NCBI GenBank assembly: GCA_044450785.1
Contig: JBIOJM010000002.1
Span: 1-64,000, forward strand
Source: JBIOJM01 sp044450785
Lineage (GTDB): Bacteria; Planctomycetota; Planctomycetia; Isosphaerales; Isosphaeraceae
Reading direction: 5' to 3'
Length of the DNA stretch: 64,000 nucleotides
How positions within the stretch are numbered: the first letter of the stretch is position 1; each line of letters opens with the position of its first letter. Shown piece by piece: positions 38,570-47,202 of the stretch. The position numbers and the translations under genes were made by a program. The notes under the pieces were generated by a model. The model saw nothing but the letters and a program-made list of their open reading frames with translations, ran no database searches and had not been told where the DNA came from.

Positions 38570-39742
38570 TCACCTCGGAGTCGTCTTTGACCGAGCCAGG
38601 GGAACGATTTGCCATCCCTCGGTCCCGTAACGAATATCGCGCTCGGCGAATTCCCAGATCACCAGCCTCTTGTTCATCAGGAGCGTCGGGCGGTGTGCCA
38701 GCTCTTGCCGGACCAGGGTGGAGGCTCCGCCGTCGTTGACAATCGAGGTCAGCGGTTGCCCAAGCTCCCGCGCGACATGCGCGATGAACCCGGCGGCCCC
38801 AGGCTCGTCCTGCTCATAAATCCGCAGGAAGCTGTCGCCCAGAATCAGGACCTCGGACTCCGGCGCATCGCGGTACGGCGTTCTGGTGTCTGACTGGACC
38901 ACTTGCACGCACGCCAGACCCTCCGGTTCGAGCGAGCGCTCGATCTGCTGCGCCTGCAGCATCTGAACCAGATCGCCGTGGCGACGGACGGTGACCGAAC
39001 GTAGGGCGTAAGCGTGATCACCCCGATTGACGATGCCTTGTTCGAGCACTCGCCGCGCGACAGCGCCGGCGGCCACCCGTGCACCCTCCGGCGACCAGTG
39101 GCTGTCCTGCGCCAGGTAGAGCCGCCCCGGATCCGGCCCGCTCTCCTCCTGCTTGGCACGGCGAAATACCTCGAACAGGTCGACGTGCTCGATGCCGCAC
39201 TGCTCCAACTGATCGAGCAGACGACGCGTCTGTTCGCAGACGACGACTCCCGCGCCTTTTGCCCGCTTGGAGAGCATCCCCGGATAGACGCACTCCTTGT
39301 TGGGCACCGGAACGACCAGCAGCCGGATCCCCCGCGCCTGGAGCTGATCGCGGAACGATCGGATCGCACGAAGAGGATCGGCGGAATCGTGTTCGGGAGC
39401 GCCGGTCTGGCGCTCGAGCACGTAGCGCACACTCGGTCGATAGAAGAGCCAGCCGTGACGCCCCACAACGACCTTCTCACCGGCATCGGCAAGGAACCTC
39501 CACTGAAGGTATTGCATCCACGGCCGGAGCTGCTTGACCACGAGACTCGTCTCCTCGAGGCTCTGCTCGTACGCGTGCCGGTTCCGGGCCGTCGGAGGCT
39601 GGAGGAAGATGTCGAGCGCGCGCGGCTGCTCGCCGTACCGAAGCTCGGAAACTGTCTGAATCAAGGCCGGCGCCATGATCACGGCGAGGAAGACAGCGGC
39701 CACGATGATGTGCGCACGACGGTCAATCCGCACGGAAGGCAA
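38570..39742 (-). CDS. AlgJ/AlgX-like SGNH O-acetyltransferase
   Basis: 390 aa from a TTG one base after the algI-like stop; a GTG at 39733 is an alternative. The N-terminal membrane or signal segment is IIVAAVFLAVIMAPALIQTV. The catalytic motifs of AlgX/AlgJ SGNH-like proteins are present: the Asp-His pair in YLAQDSHWSPEG and the nucleophile Ser in LILGDSFLR, with GRHGWLFYRPS upstream. The family transfers or relays acetyl groups onto exported polysaccharide in the periplasm. It is last in an operon with the MBOAT partner and a lipoprotein. Its final 68 bp also occur in a stray fragment at 36879. Confidence 0.88.
   Translation of the reverse strand: MPSVRIDRRAHIIVAAVFLAVIMAPALIQTVSELRYGEQPRALDIFLQPPTARNRHAYEQSLEETSLVVKQLRPWMQYLQWRFLADAGEKVVVGRHGWLFYRPSVRYVLERQTGAPEHDSADPLRAIRSFRDQLQARGIRLLVVPVPNKECVYPGMLSKRAKGAGVVVCEQTRRLLDQLEQCGIEHVDLFEVFRRAKQEESGPDPGRLYLAQDSHWSPEGARVAAGAVARRVLEQGIVNRGDHAYALRSVTVRRHGDLVQMLQAQQIERSLEPEGLACVQVVQSDTRTPYRDAPESEVLILGDSFLRIYEQDEPGAAGFIAHVARELGQPLTSIVNDGGASTLVRQELAHRPTLLMNKRLVIWEFAERDIRYGTEGWQIVPLARSKTTPR
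38589..38656. repeat. 68-bp direct repeat, intact-gene copy
   Basis: Same orientation and 67/68 identical to 36879-36946. The two copies bracket about 1.64 kb holding the RT, secreted-protein and DUF4351 fragments. Confidence 0.9.
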
Positions 39743-39743
39743 C

Positions 39744-41186
39744 CTAGAACTGGAAGTAGAGGAACGGGTTGAACGACTGCGAGAACATCACCAGCAGCGA
39801 GGCGCAGAACAGCGGATGCACGAGGATTGCCTTGGGCCAGGTGACCTCTCTGCTCCACTCGTGCGCCTGGATTGGCCAGGCGACGACCACGGCCCCGATG
39901 GCCATGATCAGGAGCGTCGCCTGCGTATAGAGCAAGGCCGGCAAGAGCAGCATCCCGGCGCCGGATCCCCCCTGCCCGATCATGGCCCCCAAGTAGTTCA
40001 TGGCCTCGTGCAGATTCGCCGAGCGAAACAGGACCCATGAGATCAGCACCAGGACGAACGTGGCCGCCACGCGGACCGGCCGCGGCCATTGTTGAAAAGC
40101 GCTGCGCTTGCCCCGGAATCGCTCGAAGGCCAGCAGGATCCCGTGATACGCCCCCCAGGCGACGAACGTCCAGTTCGCGCCATGCCACAGCCCGCCCAGA
40201 AGCATGACGAGGATGAGGTTGACGTAGGTGCGCCGTGAGCCCTTACGATTGCCCCCCAGAGGAATGTAAAGATAGTCGCGCAAGAACGTACTCAGCGAGA
40301 TGTGCCATCGCCGCCAGAAGTCCGTGATGCTCTCGGCCTTGTAGGGAGAATCGAAATTCTTCAGGAACTCGAAGCCGATCATCCGTCCCAGGCCGATGGC
40401 CATGTCGGAATAACCGGAGAAATCGAAGTAGATCTGGAACGCGTAAGCCAGCGCGCCGAACCAGGCGTCCGGCGTGGAAAGCGACTGGGCATCGAACACG
40501 GCATCCGCAGTCCGGCCCATCGGATTGGCCAGCAAGATCTTCTTGGCGAAGCCGAGCATGAACAGGGTGACCCCGGAGCCAAACTTCTCCCAAGTGTGGG
40601 AGCGGTGGACGAGCTGATCGGCCACCGTGTTGTAGCGGATGATGGGCCCGGCAACGAGCTGTGGAAAGAGCGCAATGTAGCAAGCGAAATCGATGAACGA
40701 CCGGACGGGAGGAGCCGTACCGCGATGGACGTCGATGGTGTAGCTGAGCGCATGGAACGTGTAGAACGAGATCCCGATGGGCAAGGTGATCGCAAGCACT
40801 CGCACCGTGCCGGCTCCAAACCAGGCCAGCACCTGGTTCAGGTTGGCCTCGAAGAACAGGAAATACTTGAAGAACCCGAGCGTGCCCAGGCTCACGACGA
40901 TGGCGCACGTCACGACCCAGAAGCTCAGCCTCCGGCTGATCCCCGGCAGGCCGATGATCCGTCCGCAGACATAGTTCACAACGGTGATCAAGAGCATCAG
41001 GAAGATGAACCAGGGATTCCACCAACCGTAGAAGATGTAGCTTGCAAGAACCAAGAGGGTGTTCTTCACCAGGCAGGTCCGCCGATCCGACGCGCCGGCC
41101 TGCCGGCTCAAGCCATCCAGGGCGTAGTAGAACACCAGGACCAGCGGCAGAAAGTAGAAGACGAAGAGATACGTGGTGAAGACCAT
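39744..41186 (-). CDS. AlgI-like MBOAT O-acyltransferase
   Basis: 480 aa from the ATG of MVFTTYLFVFYFLPL, the usual AlgI-type N-terminus. In-frame starts upstream (ATG 41201, TTG 41252 overlapping the previous stop) are possible. A polytopic inner-membrane protein with MBOAT landmarks: PIGISFYTFHALSYTIDVHR, FPQLVAGPI, YFDFSGYSDMAIGLGRMIGF, SITDFWRRWHISLSTFLRDY and the catalytic His in GGLWHGANWTF. It moves acetyl groups across the membrane for exopolysaccharide O-acetylation. It is followed, one base after its stop, by the AlgJ-like gene. Confidence 0.95.
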   Translation of the reverse strand: MVFTTYLFVFYFLPLVLVFYYALDGLSRQAGASDRRTCLVKNTLLVLASYIFYGWWNPWFIFLMLLITVVNYVCGRIIGLPGISRRLSFWVVTCAIVVSLGTLGFFKYFLFFEANLNQVLAWFGAGTVRVLAITLPIGISFYTFHALSYTIDVHRGTAPPVRSFIDFACYIALFPQLVAGPIIRYNTVADQLVHRSHTWEKFGSGVTLFMLGFAKKILLANPMGRTADAVFDAQSLSTPDAWFGALAYAFQIYFDFSGYSDMAIGLGRMIGFEFLKNFDSPYKAESITDFWRRWHISLSTFLRDYLYIPLGGNRKGSRRTYVNLILVMLLGGLWHGANWTFVAWGAYHGILLAFERFRGKRSAFQQWPRPVRVAATFVLVLISWVLFRSANLHEAMNYLGAMIGQGGSGAGMLLLPALLYTQATLLIMAIGAVVVAWPIQAHEWSREVTWPKAILVHPLFCASLLVMFSQSFNPFLYFQF

Positions 41187-41248
41187 GGTCGGCCGGGCCA
41201 TGTAACCGGGAGAGGGACGTTGAAACGGCTTGTCGCGCGCACGGCCGG

Positions 41249-41734
41249 TCAACCGCTGACCAGAACCGTCCAGACGGCCCAGTAGATCGGGTCGGTGTCT
41301 TCCTCGGAATACTTGTTGAGGATCCCTCCCGTGAAATGGTCAAGCATGGATTCTTCCAATGCCATGCGGTGCACCTGGCCGGCGCGGAACGACTTGAGAT
41401 TGCCGCCGACGTCCTGCACGCGTCGATCGGCCGCTTCGGATCGGGGCTTGAACGGATTGTAGTGGCCGACGTAGATGGTCTGGCCCTTGACCTTCCCGCG
41501 GTGGACTTCGAGCACCTGGTACTTCAGGACGGTCGCGTAGTTGTACAGCTCTCGCTGGAAGATCGCCCCCTCGGGGATCTCGACGAGTCTCGCCGTGACC
41601 TCGATGCTGCCCCGCTTCGCGAGCTCGGGATCCGAGCTTGCCGCGCCCTCTCTGCTCTTGGCACAAGCGGCCGCCATCAGACCCACAGCAAGCAGGAGGC
41701 TCCCCACAACGGTCCGGCTCGTGCGCAAGCTCAT
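41249..41734 (-). CDS. Lipoprotein of the O-acetylation operon
   Basis: 161 aa from ATG 41734, preceded by GGGAGG; the longer upstream frame reads as noncoding. The signal peptide VVGSLLLAVGLMAAAC ends in a lipobox Cys. The mature domain includes IEVTARLVEIPEGAIFQREL, LKYQVLEVHRGKVKGQTIYV and VHRMALEESM. I recognise no named family. Its position as first gene before algI/algJ-like genes suggests an accessory envelope protein for polysaccharide acetylation or export (inference). Confidence 0.75.
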   Translation of the reverse strand: MSLRTSRTVVGSLLLAVGLMAAACAKSREGAASSDPELAKRGSIEVTARLVEIPEGAIFQRELYNYATVLKYQVLEVHRGKVKGQTIYVGHYNPFKPRSEAADRRVQDVGGNLKSFRAGQVHRMALEESMLDHFTGGILNKYSEEDTDPIYWAVWTVLVSG

Positions 41735-42423
41735 GAGTTTTTCGCCTCCCTTGCCGATGGATGTCAACCGAGCACTGTTGGGGCGTGCTGGATCAATGTG
41801 CTGGGGTCGTGGGGTGATTGATCTCGGCACCGGTCCAGTGCGGCTCCCAGCCCCATTGTGCCGGACGCGCCGAGCTGAGTGCAAGTGCTCGACAAGCGAT
41901 CCCACCCCGTCGCGGCAGGGGAAAAATCGGGGAAAGTATTGCCATGCGATTGCATTGCCGCCCCAATGTGAGCTAGTGGATCGGCTTTGCCGACGGAAAG
42001 GTGATCGCGTCCGGCACCAGTCCCGTGACCGTGTTTCACGCGGCCGAGGCAACGGGGCTGCATCCTTTTTTCATCTGCGTTGGGAGGGAAGAAGAACCGT
42101 GCCGCATCCGCCGCGCTGCCTTTCCCTACGACGCCAGTTATCCCGGTGAATCTTTGCAGGAAAAGGAAGGCTGGCAGCCCGCGCAGGAAAGCGGCTTTTT
42201 CGGCCGGGGAAGGGCCGAATGGCGGCAAAAAAGGAAGGACGCCCGTGAGGATCTAAAAAAGCGGATCGCGGGGATCGAATACCGCAAATAACTGCGAGAT
42301 TCAGACGCCGAACCAGACGCTGCACCCGACCGGGGCCGCCATTCAGGTTTTCCGATACGTCATGCTCTCGCAGCGGTCCCGGCAGGTGGGCTGCGTCGTT
42401 CGGCGGCGCGGAGAAAGACGAGC
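41735..42423. other. Noncoding spacer between divergent genes
   Basis: 689 bp between the O-acetylation operon (leftward) and the DUF1810 gene (rightward). Open frames here look like chance frames. There is a perfect 7-bp hairpin (TTCGGCC/GGCCGAA, 42199-42219) without a U-tract. Promoters for both directions should lie here, but I could not fix one. Confidence 0.5.
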
Positions 42424-42879
42424 ATGGCCAACTCAAGCGATTCTCGCAACACGGACGACCCGTATGACCTGGGCCGCTTCCTGCGATCGCAAGATCACGA
42501 CTACCAGCAAGCACTCTCGGAAATCATCAGCGGCCGGAAGCGCACGCATTGGATGTGGTACATCTTCCCGCAAATCGACGGGCTGGCCTTCAGTTCAACC
42601 TCGAAGCACTACTCGATCAAGAGCGTCGAGGAGGCCAAGGCGTACCTCGGCCACCCCGTCCTCGGACCCAGGCTGCTGGAGTGCGCGGAGGCGGTCGCCG
42701 GCGTTGAGGGCCGATCCGCGACGGAGATCTTCGGTTCCCCCGACGACCTGAAGCTAAGGTCGTGCGCGACCCTGTTCGCGTGCGTATCGCCCCCGGGTTC
42801 TGTGTTCGACCGCCTCCTCGAGAAGTACTATGGGGGCCGGCGTGACGGCAAAACGCTCCGGCTGCTGGCAATCGACTAA
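42424..42879 (+). CDS. DUF1810 family protein
   Basis: 151 aa, ATG start after a GGAGA ribosome site. Typical full-length DUF1810: DPYDLGRFLRSQDHDYQQAL, then RKRTHWMWYIFPQIDGLAFS, AYLGHPVLGPRLLECAEAV, EIFGSPDDLKLRSCATLFA and a C-terminal FDRLLEKYYGGRRDGKTL. The family is widespread and small, with no established biochemical function. It stands alone, with noncoding sequence on both sides. Confidence 0.9.
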   Translation: MANSSDSRNTDDPYDLGRFLRSQDHDYQQALSEIISGRKRTHWMWYIFPQIDGLAFSSTSKHYSIKSVEEAKAYLGHPVLGPRLLECAEAVAGVEGRSATEIFGSPDDLKLRSCATLFACVSPPGSVFDRLLEKYYGGRRDGKTLRLLAID

Positions 42880-43673
42880 GGGCCGGGCCAGTCGCCGGCG
42901 GCGGAATGAGCATTGACTCCTGTTCTCCACGTGAACATGTATAGCATCTCCGTAAATGGTTTCGGATCATTGGTTTTCCAACGTCACCCCCAGTGTCAGG
43001 ACGATGCCACGCGGAATATCGGATTCCAGGTTCGAATCCTAGATCCCCGGCTTTAATGAACTCGCGAAGCGAAGAGGAGTTGCGGCGAAATCCGCGGCTC
43101 CTCGTTCCCGCGTTAGTAAAATACAGACGGGCAATATGCGCGCACGACGAGCCCGATCGACCCGCGATCCGAGCATGGCAATCCTGACCCATCGCGGTCG
43201 GAAACCGCCGAAGATTGGCGGGACGCCGCAGTCCTTCTCGATCCGGGGCTTGGCCTCGGAATCCTCGACGATCTGGTAGAGCCGCTCGATCAACAGCTCG
43301 CGCTTGGCCCTGGGGACGCGCGAGTGCTCGCGTAAGGCGCGCTCCGTGAGCCGGTTACGGCGCCTTCTCCGGGCGTTTCGTCCCCCAGAGGCCCCCTGAG
43401 TTTCGCTCAGGGTTGGACTCCCACTGCTGTAAGTGTAAACGACATGGAACCTTGCTTCGCAAGCGAGTTAGACCGAGAAAAAATGGCGCCGCATGTGTAA
43501 CTCCAATCGCTGAAAGGCTGTGACGCCGTGACGCCGTTCTCGACCCCAAAGTCTTTTGCGCTCTCTTCGTCCGCATCAAACTGCCTGCTGCCTACTGCCC
43601 ACTTGTCCCGAGTCGAGCGATCCACGACAATGACCGGGTTACCAGCTTGAGCCTTTGCGGCGGGGGTCGCGGT
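42880..43673. other. Noncoding region upstream of the SRP RNA
   Basis: 794 bp without a supported gene. It contains a tRNA-3'-end-like stretch (GGTTCGAATCCTAGATCC, about 43028-43050) with no matching 5' half nearby, and a 12-bp G-U-tolerant hairpin (43074-43085 with 43092-43103, 6-nt loop). A short minus-strand frame (about 43370-43170) reads like a degenerate protein (RAKRELLIERLYQIVEDSEA) that I cannot assign. The region looks like decayed mobile or accessory DNA. Confidence 0.45.
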
Positions 43674-43778
43674 GAGCCGGGGGGGACCCGGGCAATGGGG
43701 GTTTGTGAACCTGGTCAGGGCGGGAACGCAGCAGCCATAAGCAACACCTTCATGTGCCTGGGAGAACCTCCCCGGCTC
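43674..43778 (+). ncRNA. ffs: Signal recognition particle RNA (4.5S, small type)
   Basis: About 105 nt. The conserved core CCTGGTCAGGGCGGGAACGC is followed by AGCAGCC, matching the Ffh-binding helix 8 consensus (GGUCAGG...GGAA.GCAGC). The ends pair: GAGCCGG (43674) with CCGGCTC (to 43778), and CCCGGGCA with TGCCTGGG further in, giving the expected long hairpin. SRP RNA just upstream of dnaX-ybaB-recR is a common bacterial arrangement. It acts with Ffh in co-translational membrane targeting. Confidence 0.88.
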
Positions 43779-43960
43779 TCCTCGACCCCTGCGTGAGAGT
43801 CGTGACCGCGACGCGGGAGGGCAGATCGATCCTCCGGCGATTCGGGCGCGGCCCGCGGCCGTGAAAACGGAAGTCGACGCCAGGACAAGCCGGATCGGAT
43901 CGGATCAGATTGGGTGGGATCGTCCCCTCGTCATGCTACGGCACGACGGAGCGCGCCAAA

Positions 43961-45988
43961 GTGGTCGCACGTTCCAAGTCAAAAAAACGTTCCGATCCGC
44001 CGGAGCCGGAACCGGTTCCGGTTGCGGCTCCTGAGGCGGTCGTGGCGGCGCCGGCGCCGCGAAACGCACCGTCCTCCTACACGGTCGTCGCCCGTCGCTA
44101 CCGGCCACAACGGTTCGAGGATGTCGTCGGCCAAGACCATGTCGTGCAGTCCCTACGCAACGCGATCCGGCTCAACCGGATCGCGCAGGCGTACCTGTTC
44201 TGCGGGACGCGCGGAGTCGGCAAGACATCGATCGCCCGGATCTTCGCCAAGTGTCTGAACTGTGTGAAGGGGCCCACCGAGGAGCCGTGCCAGACCTGCG
44301 ATATCTGCCAGTCGATCGCCCTGGGGCAGGACGTCGACGTCATCGAGATCGACGGCGCCAGCAACAACGGGGTCGAGCAGGTGCGCGAGCTGCGGCAGAA
44401 CGCCCCGCTGCGACCCAGCCGGGCTCGCTTCAAGATCTACTATATCGACGAGGTGCACATGCTCTCGATCGGGGCCTTCAACGCCCTGTTGAAGACTCTG
44501 GAAGAACCGCCGTCGCACGTCAAGTTCTTCTTCGCCACCACCGAGCCGAACAAGATTCCGATCACCGTGCTCTCGCGGTGTCAGCGGTACGACTTCGCGG
44601 GCATCACCCCCGAGGTGATCGCGGGGAGCCTGGGCGAGATCTGCGCGCGGGAGCAGGTGGAAGCCGAGCCCGAGGCGCTTCAAGTCGTCGCCCGCCGCGC
44701 TGCCGGCTCGCTGCGGGACGCACAGTCGCTGCTGGATCGGCTGCTGGCCTCCGGCAGCCCGCGGTTGACGGTCGACGTGGTCCATGCCTTGCTGGGGACG
44801 GCAAGCGACGAACGGCTGCTGGAGATCATCGAGGCCGTGGCCAATCACGAACCCGCCAAGGCGCTTCTCCTGGCGGAGCAGAGCGCCGGCCAAGGGGTCC
44901 AGCCCGCCGAGCTGCTCTCCGGTCTCATCGACTTCGTGCGTGATGCCTTGGTGGTCGCGGTCGGCGCCGAGTCGATGCTGCTGGCGACCTCTCCCCGGCA
45001 ACGGCCTCAGTTGAAGCGCGTCGTCACCGGGTGGCCCGTCGATTCGATTCTGGCCGCCTTGCAGATTCTCTCGGAGTGCCGGACACGGATGCGCGGCAGC
45101 CTGCACGGTCGGATTCTCCTGGAACTGGGCCTCGTCCGCGTGTCGCGGCTCGAGGACCTGACCGAGCTGAGCACACTGGTGGAGCGGCTTGCCGCCCTGG
45201 AGTCGGGGGCACCGGCGCGGAAGCCGGAAGCCGGCGATGCCAGGCGAAAACAAGGCCCGCCGGAGGCCCTCTCCGCGCCGGCCCGTCCGGCCGACTCGCC
45301 GGCCGAGCCAGCGGTCGAATCGCGGACCGAGCCTCCGGCGAAATCGCCAGCCCCGGTTGCCGTCACGCCCGTCGCCAAGCCTCGCGACCCCGAGCAGCAC
45401 GGCCGGACGAACCCGCCGGCTGCCGGTGCCCTACCGCCGGCGCCGGCTCCCGCTCCCACCGAATCGCCTCAGAAAACCGTCGCTCCGGCGACGACAGACA
45501 CGTTGTCCCCCGCCGCTGGCCCGGCACAGCCGGCCCCTGCGCCTGTATCGTCGACCCATCCGGCCCGCGACCAGTTGCCGCCGTTGGATCTCGCGACGGC
45601 TCGAAAAGTCTGGCCTGATCTGGTCAAGAAGGTCGGTGCTGGATTGGGGTGGCGTCTCAGCCAGGTAGAGCCGGTCGGCGTCGTGGGGTCGGACGTTCTG
45701 GTCATCGCCGCCAAGCCGGGATATAATTCGGTGGCCGACGAGTGTGGAAGTGCCGATGCGCTGGTGAAAATCGAGCAGAGTCTCCAGAGGCTGATCCACC
45801 GGCCGGTGAACGTCAAGTACGAGCGTTCCCCCGAAAACGAAAACCGTGCGCACGAAGCGCGGCAGCCCGAAGCACGGCGAGCCGATGCCTTGTCGTCCGA
45901 CCCCATGGTTCAAAAAGTCGTCGAGCTGTTCGAGGCCCGTTCACTGCAACTGGAATACGACGATCAAGACCCGTCTCCCGAGACTTGA
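43961..45988 (+). CDS. dnaX: DNA polymerase III subunit tau/gamma
   Basis: 675 aa from GTG 43961 (CGGAG upstream); a TTG at 43910 in frame is less likely. The clamp-loader AAA+ ATPase core is complete: RRYRPQRFEDVVGQDHVVQS, Walker A GTRGVGKTS, the zinc site C-x8-CxxCxxC (CLNC...CQTCDIC), Walker B YYIDEVHML, LLKTLEEPP and the arginine-finger segment LSRCQRYDF. Domain III follows (LGTASDERLLEIIEAVANHE). Then comes a long Pro/Ala-rich linker (about residues 410-560) and a C-terminal tau-like domain. Unusually, ~45 Lys/Pro/Ala-rich residues precede the ATPase. I saw no A6-type slippery site for a gamma product. Confidence 0.95.
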   Translation: MVARSKSKKRSDPPEPEPVPVAAPEAVVAAPAPRNAPSSYTVVARRYRPQRFEDVVGQDHVVQSLRNAIRLNRIAQAYLFCGTRGVGKTSIARIFAKCLNCVKGPTEEPCQTCDICQSIALGQDVDVIEIDGASNNGVEQVRELRQNAPLRPSRARFKIYYIDEVHMLSIGAFNALLKTLEEPPSHVKFFFATTEPNKIPITVLSRCQRYDFAGITPEVIAGSLGEICAREQVEAEPEALQVVARRAAGSLRDAQSLLDRLLASGSPRLTVDVVHALLGTASDERLLEIIEAVANHEPAKALLLAEQSAGQGVQPAELLSGLIDFVRDALVVAVGAESMLLATSPRQRPQLKRVVTGWPVDSILAALQILSECRTRMRGSLHGRILLELGLVRVSRLEDLTELSTLVERLAALESGAPARKPEAGDARRKQGPPEALSAPARPADSPAEPAVESRTEPPAKSPAPVAVTPVAKPRDPEQHGRTNPPAAGALPPAPAPAPTESPQKTVAPATTDTLSPAAGPAQPAPAPVSSTHPARDQLPPLDLATARKVWPDLVKKVGAGLGWRLSQVEPVGVVGSDVLVIAAKPGYNSVADECGSADALVKIEQSLQRLIHRPVNVKYERSPENENRAHEARQPEARRADALSSDPMVQKVVELFEARSLQLEYDDQDPSPET

Positions 45989-46103
45989 GCAGCCTCCGCC
46001 GGCATTCGAACCGGGCGGGCGCCACGGTGGGGCCTCGTGATTCTACCGTTCAAGTGGGGGTGTTGCTCGCAACTTCAACGCCTGGCGGCGAAAAAAGGGA
46101 ACC

Positions 46104-46454
46104 GTGTTCAATCAACTGGGGATGCTCGCGGAATTGATGCGAAACGCCGGCAAGCTGCGCGAGTCGGTTCAATCACTGGGCCAGCTCGAGGTCGAAGGCA
46201 GCTCCGGCGGCGGGGCGGTCACGGTCAAAGTCAACGGCCGGCTCGAAGTGGTGTCGGTGCGCATCGATCCCAAGCTGATCGCCGATGCCGATGCCGAACT
46301 GATGGAAGACCTGATCGCCGCGGCGGTCAACTCGGGGCTGGCCAAGGCCCGTGAGGCCGCGGCCAAGTCGCTGGCTTCTCTAACCGGTGGCTTGCCTCTG
46401 AACCTCTTCCCCGACCTCGGTGGTCCGCCGGGTCCCGGCGGCGAGGGACCTTGA
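46104..46454 (+). CDS. ybaB: YbaB/EbfC nucleoid-associated protein
   Basis: 116 aa from a GTG with an AAGGGA ribosome site. YbaB landmarks are the helical N-terminus (MLAELMRNAGKLRESVQSLG), the VEGSSGGGAVTVKVNG strand pair, VVSVRIDPKLI and the C-terminal helix LIAAAVNSGLAKAREAAAKS. It is a small dimeric DNA-binding protein, conserved between dnaX and recR. Its TGA overlaps the TTG-containing leader of recR, whose ATG follows three bases later. Confidence 0.93.
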   Translation: MFNQLGMLAELMRNAGKLRESVQSLGQLEVEGSSGGGAVTVKVNGRLEVVSVRIDPKLIADADAELMEDLIAAAVNSGLAKAREAAAKSLASLTGGLPLNLFPDLGGPPGPGGEGP

Positions 46455-46456
46455 CG

Positions 46457-47068
46457 ATGTCCGGCTCCGGCTACTCCGCGGTCGTGGATCGCCTGATCGC
46501 TGCCCTGGGACGCTTGCCGGGCATCGGCGCGAAATCCGCCGAGCGGCTTGCTCATCACCTGGTGAGATGCCCGGCCGAGGAAGCCCTCGAGCTGGCGGAG
46601 GCCATCGGCGCAGCCAAGCAACAGATCCGCCATTGCCAGGTCTGCTTCCATCTGACCGAGGCCGACCAGCCGGTCTGCGCAATCTGCAGCAACCCGCGCC
46701 GCGATCAGTCCACTGTCTGCGTCGTCGAGCAATCGCGCGACCTCATGGCCCTGGAAAAAGCCGGCACCTTTCATGGTGTTTACCACGTCCTGCTGGGCCG
46801 CCTGGCCCCTCTCTCCGGCCAGGGACCAGATCAGTTGACCATCGATGCCCTGGTCGCTCGCGTCAAGTCCGGAACCATCCGCGAGCTGATCATGGCCACC
46901 AACCCCAACCTCGAAGGGGACGGCACCTCCCTGCTGATCGCCGACCGCCTGAGCAAATCCGGAGTGAAGATCACCCGGCTGGCTCGCGGCCTTGCCTCCG
47001 GCAGCTCCCTCGAATTCGCCAATCGGGACATGCTCGCCGACGCATTCGCGGGCCGACAGCCGTTTTAG
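46457..47068 (+). CDS. recR: Recombination protein RecR
   Basis: 203 aa, normal family length. The ATG has GAGGGA 8 nt upstream and follows ybaB immediately. The N-terminal helix-hairpin-helix is ALGRLPGIGAKSAERLAHHL. The C4 zinc finger lies between CQVC and CAIC. The Toprim domain contains VVEQSRDLMALEKAGTFHG, YHVLLGRLAPLSGQGPDQL and the C-terminal TRLARGLASGSSLEFAN. RecR acts with RecO/RecF to load RecA at single-strand gaps. Operon dnaX-ybaB-recR. Confidence 0.95.
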   Translation: MSGSGYSAVVDRLIAALGRLPGIGAKSAERLAHHLVRCPAEEALELAEAIGAAKQQIRHCQVCFHLTEADQPVCAICSNPRRDQSTVCVVEQSRDLMALEKAGTFHGVYHVLLGRLAPLSGQGPDQLTIDALVARVKSGTIRELIMATNPNLEGDGTSLLIADRLSKSGVKITRLARGLASGSSLEFANRDMLADAFAGRQPF

Positions 47069-47089
47069 CTCCTTTTCCAACTTCTCCCC

Positions 47090-47123
47090 TTGCCGCCATT
47101 CGAATTGTGGCATAGAATTTGCG
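47090..47123 (+). promoter_or_regulatory. Candidate rpoN promoter: overlapping sigma70-like and sigma54-like boxes
   Basis: TTGCCG (47090) and TAGAAT (47113) are 17 bp apart, a good housekeeping promoter. Overlapping it, TGGCATAGAATTTGCG (47108-47123) has GG and GC exactly 10 bp apart, the -24/-12 geometry of a sigma54 promoter. The first reading is simpler. The second would mean autoregulation of the gene downstream. Confidence 0.5.
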
Positions 47124-47202
47124 TATTACGTGCGATCGCCCTCCCGAAGGAGGGGCGTGATGGCGCGATCTCCCTTTTCGTTCTTGACGGAAGTTCAGGA
47201 TC

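Noticed and set aside
42001..42291. Plus-strand 96-codon frame upstream of DUF1810
   Set aside because: Composition and lack of any motif or ribosome site suggest a chance frame.
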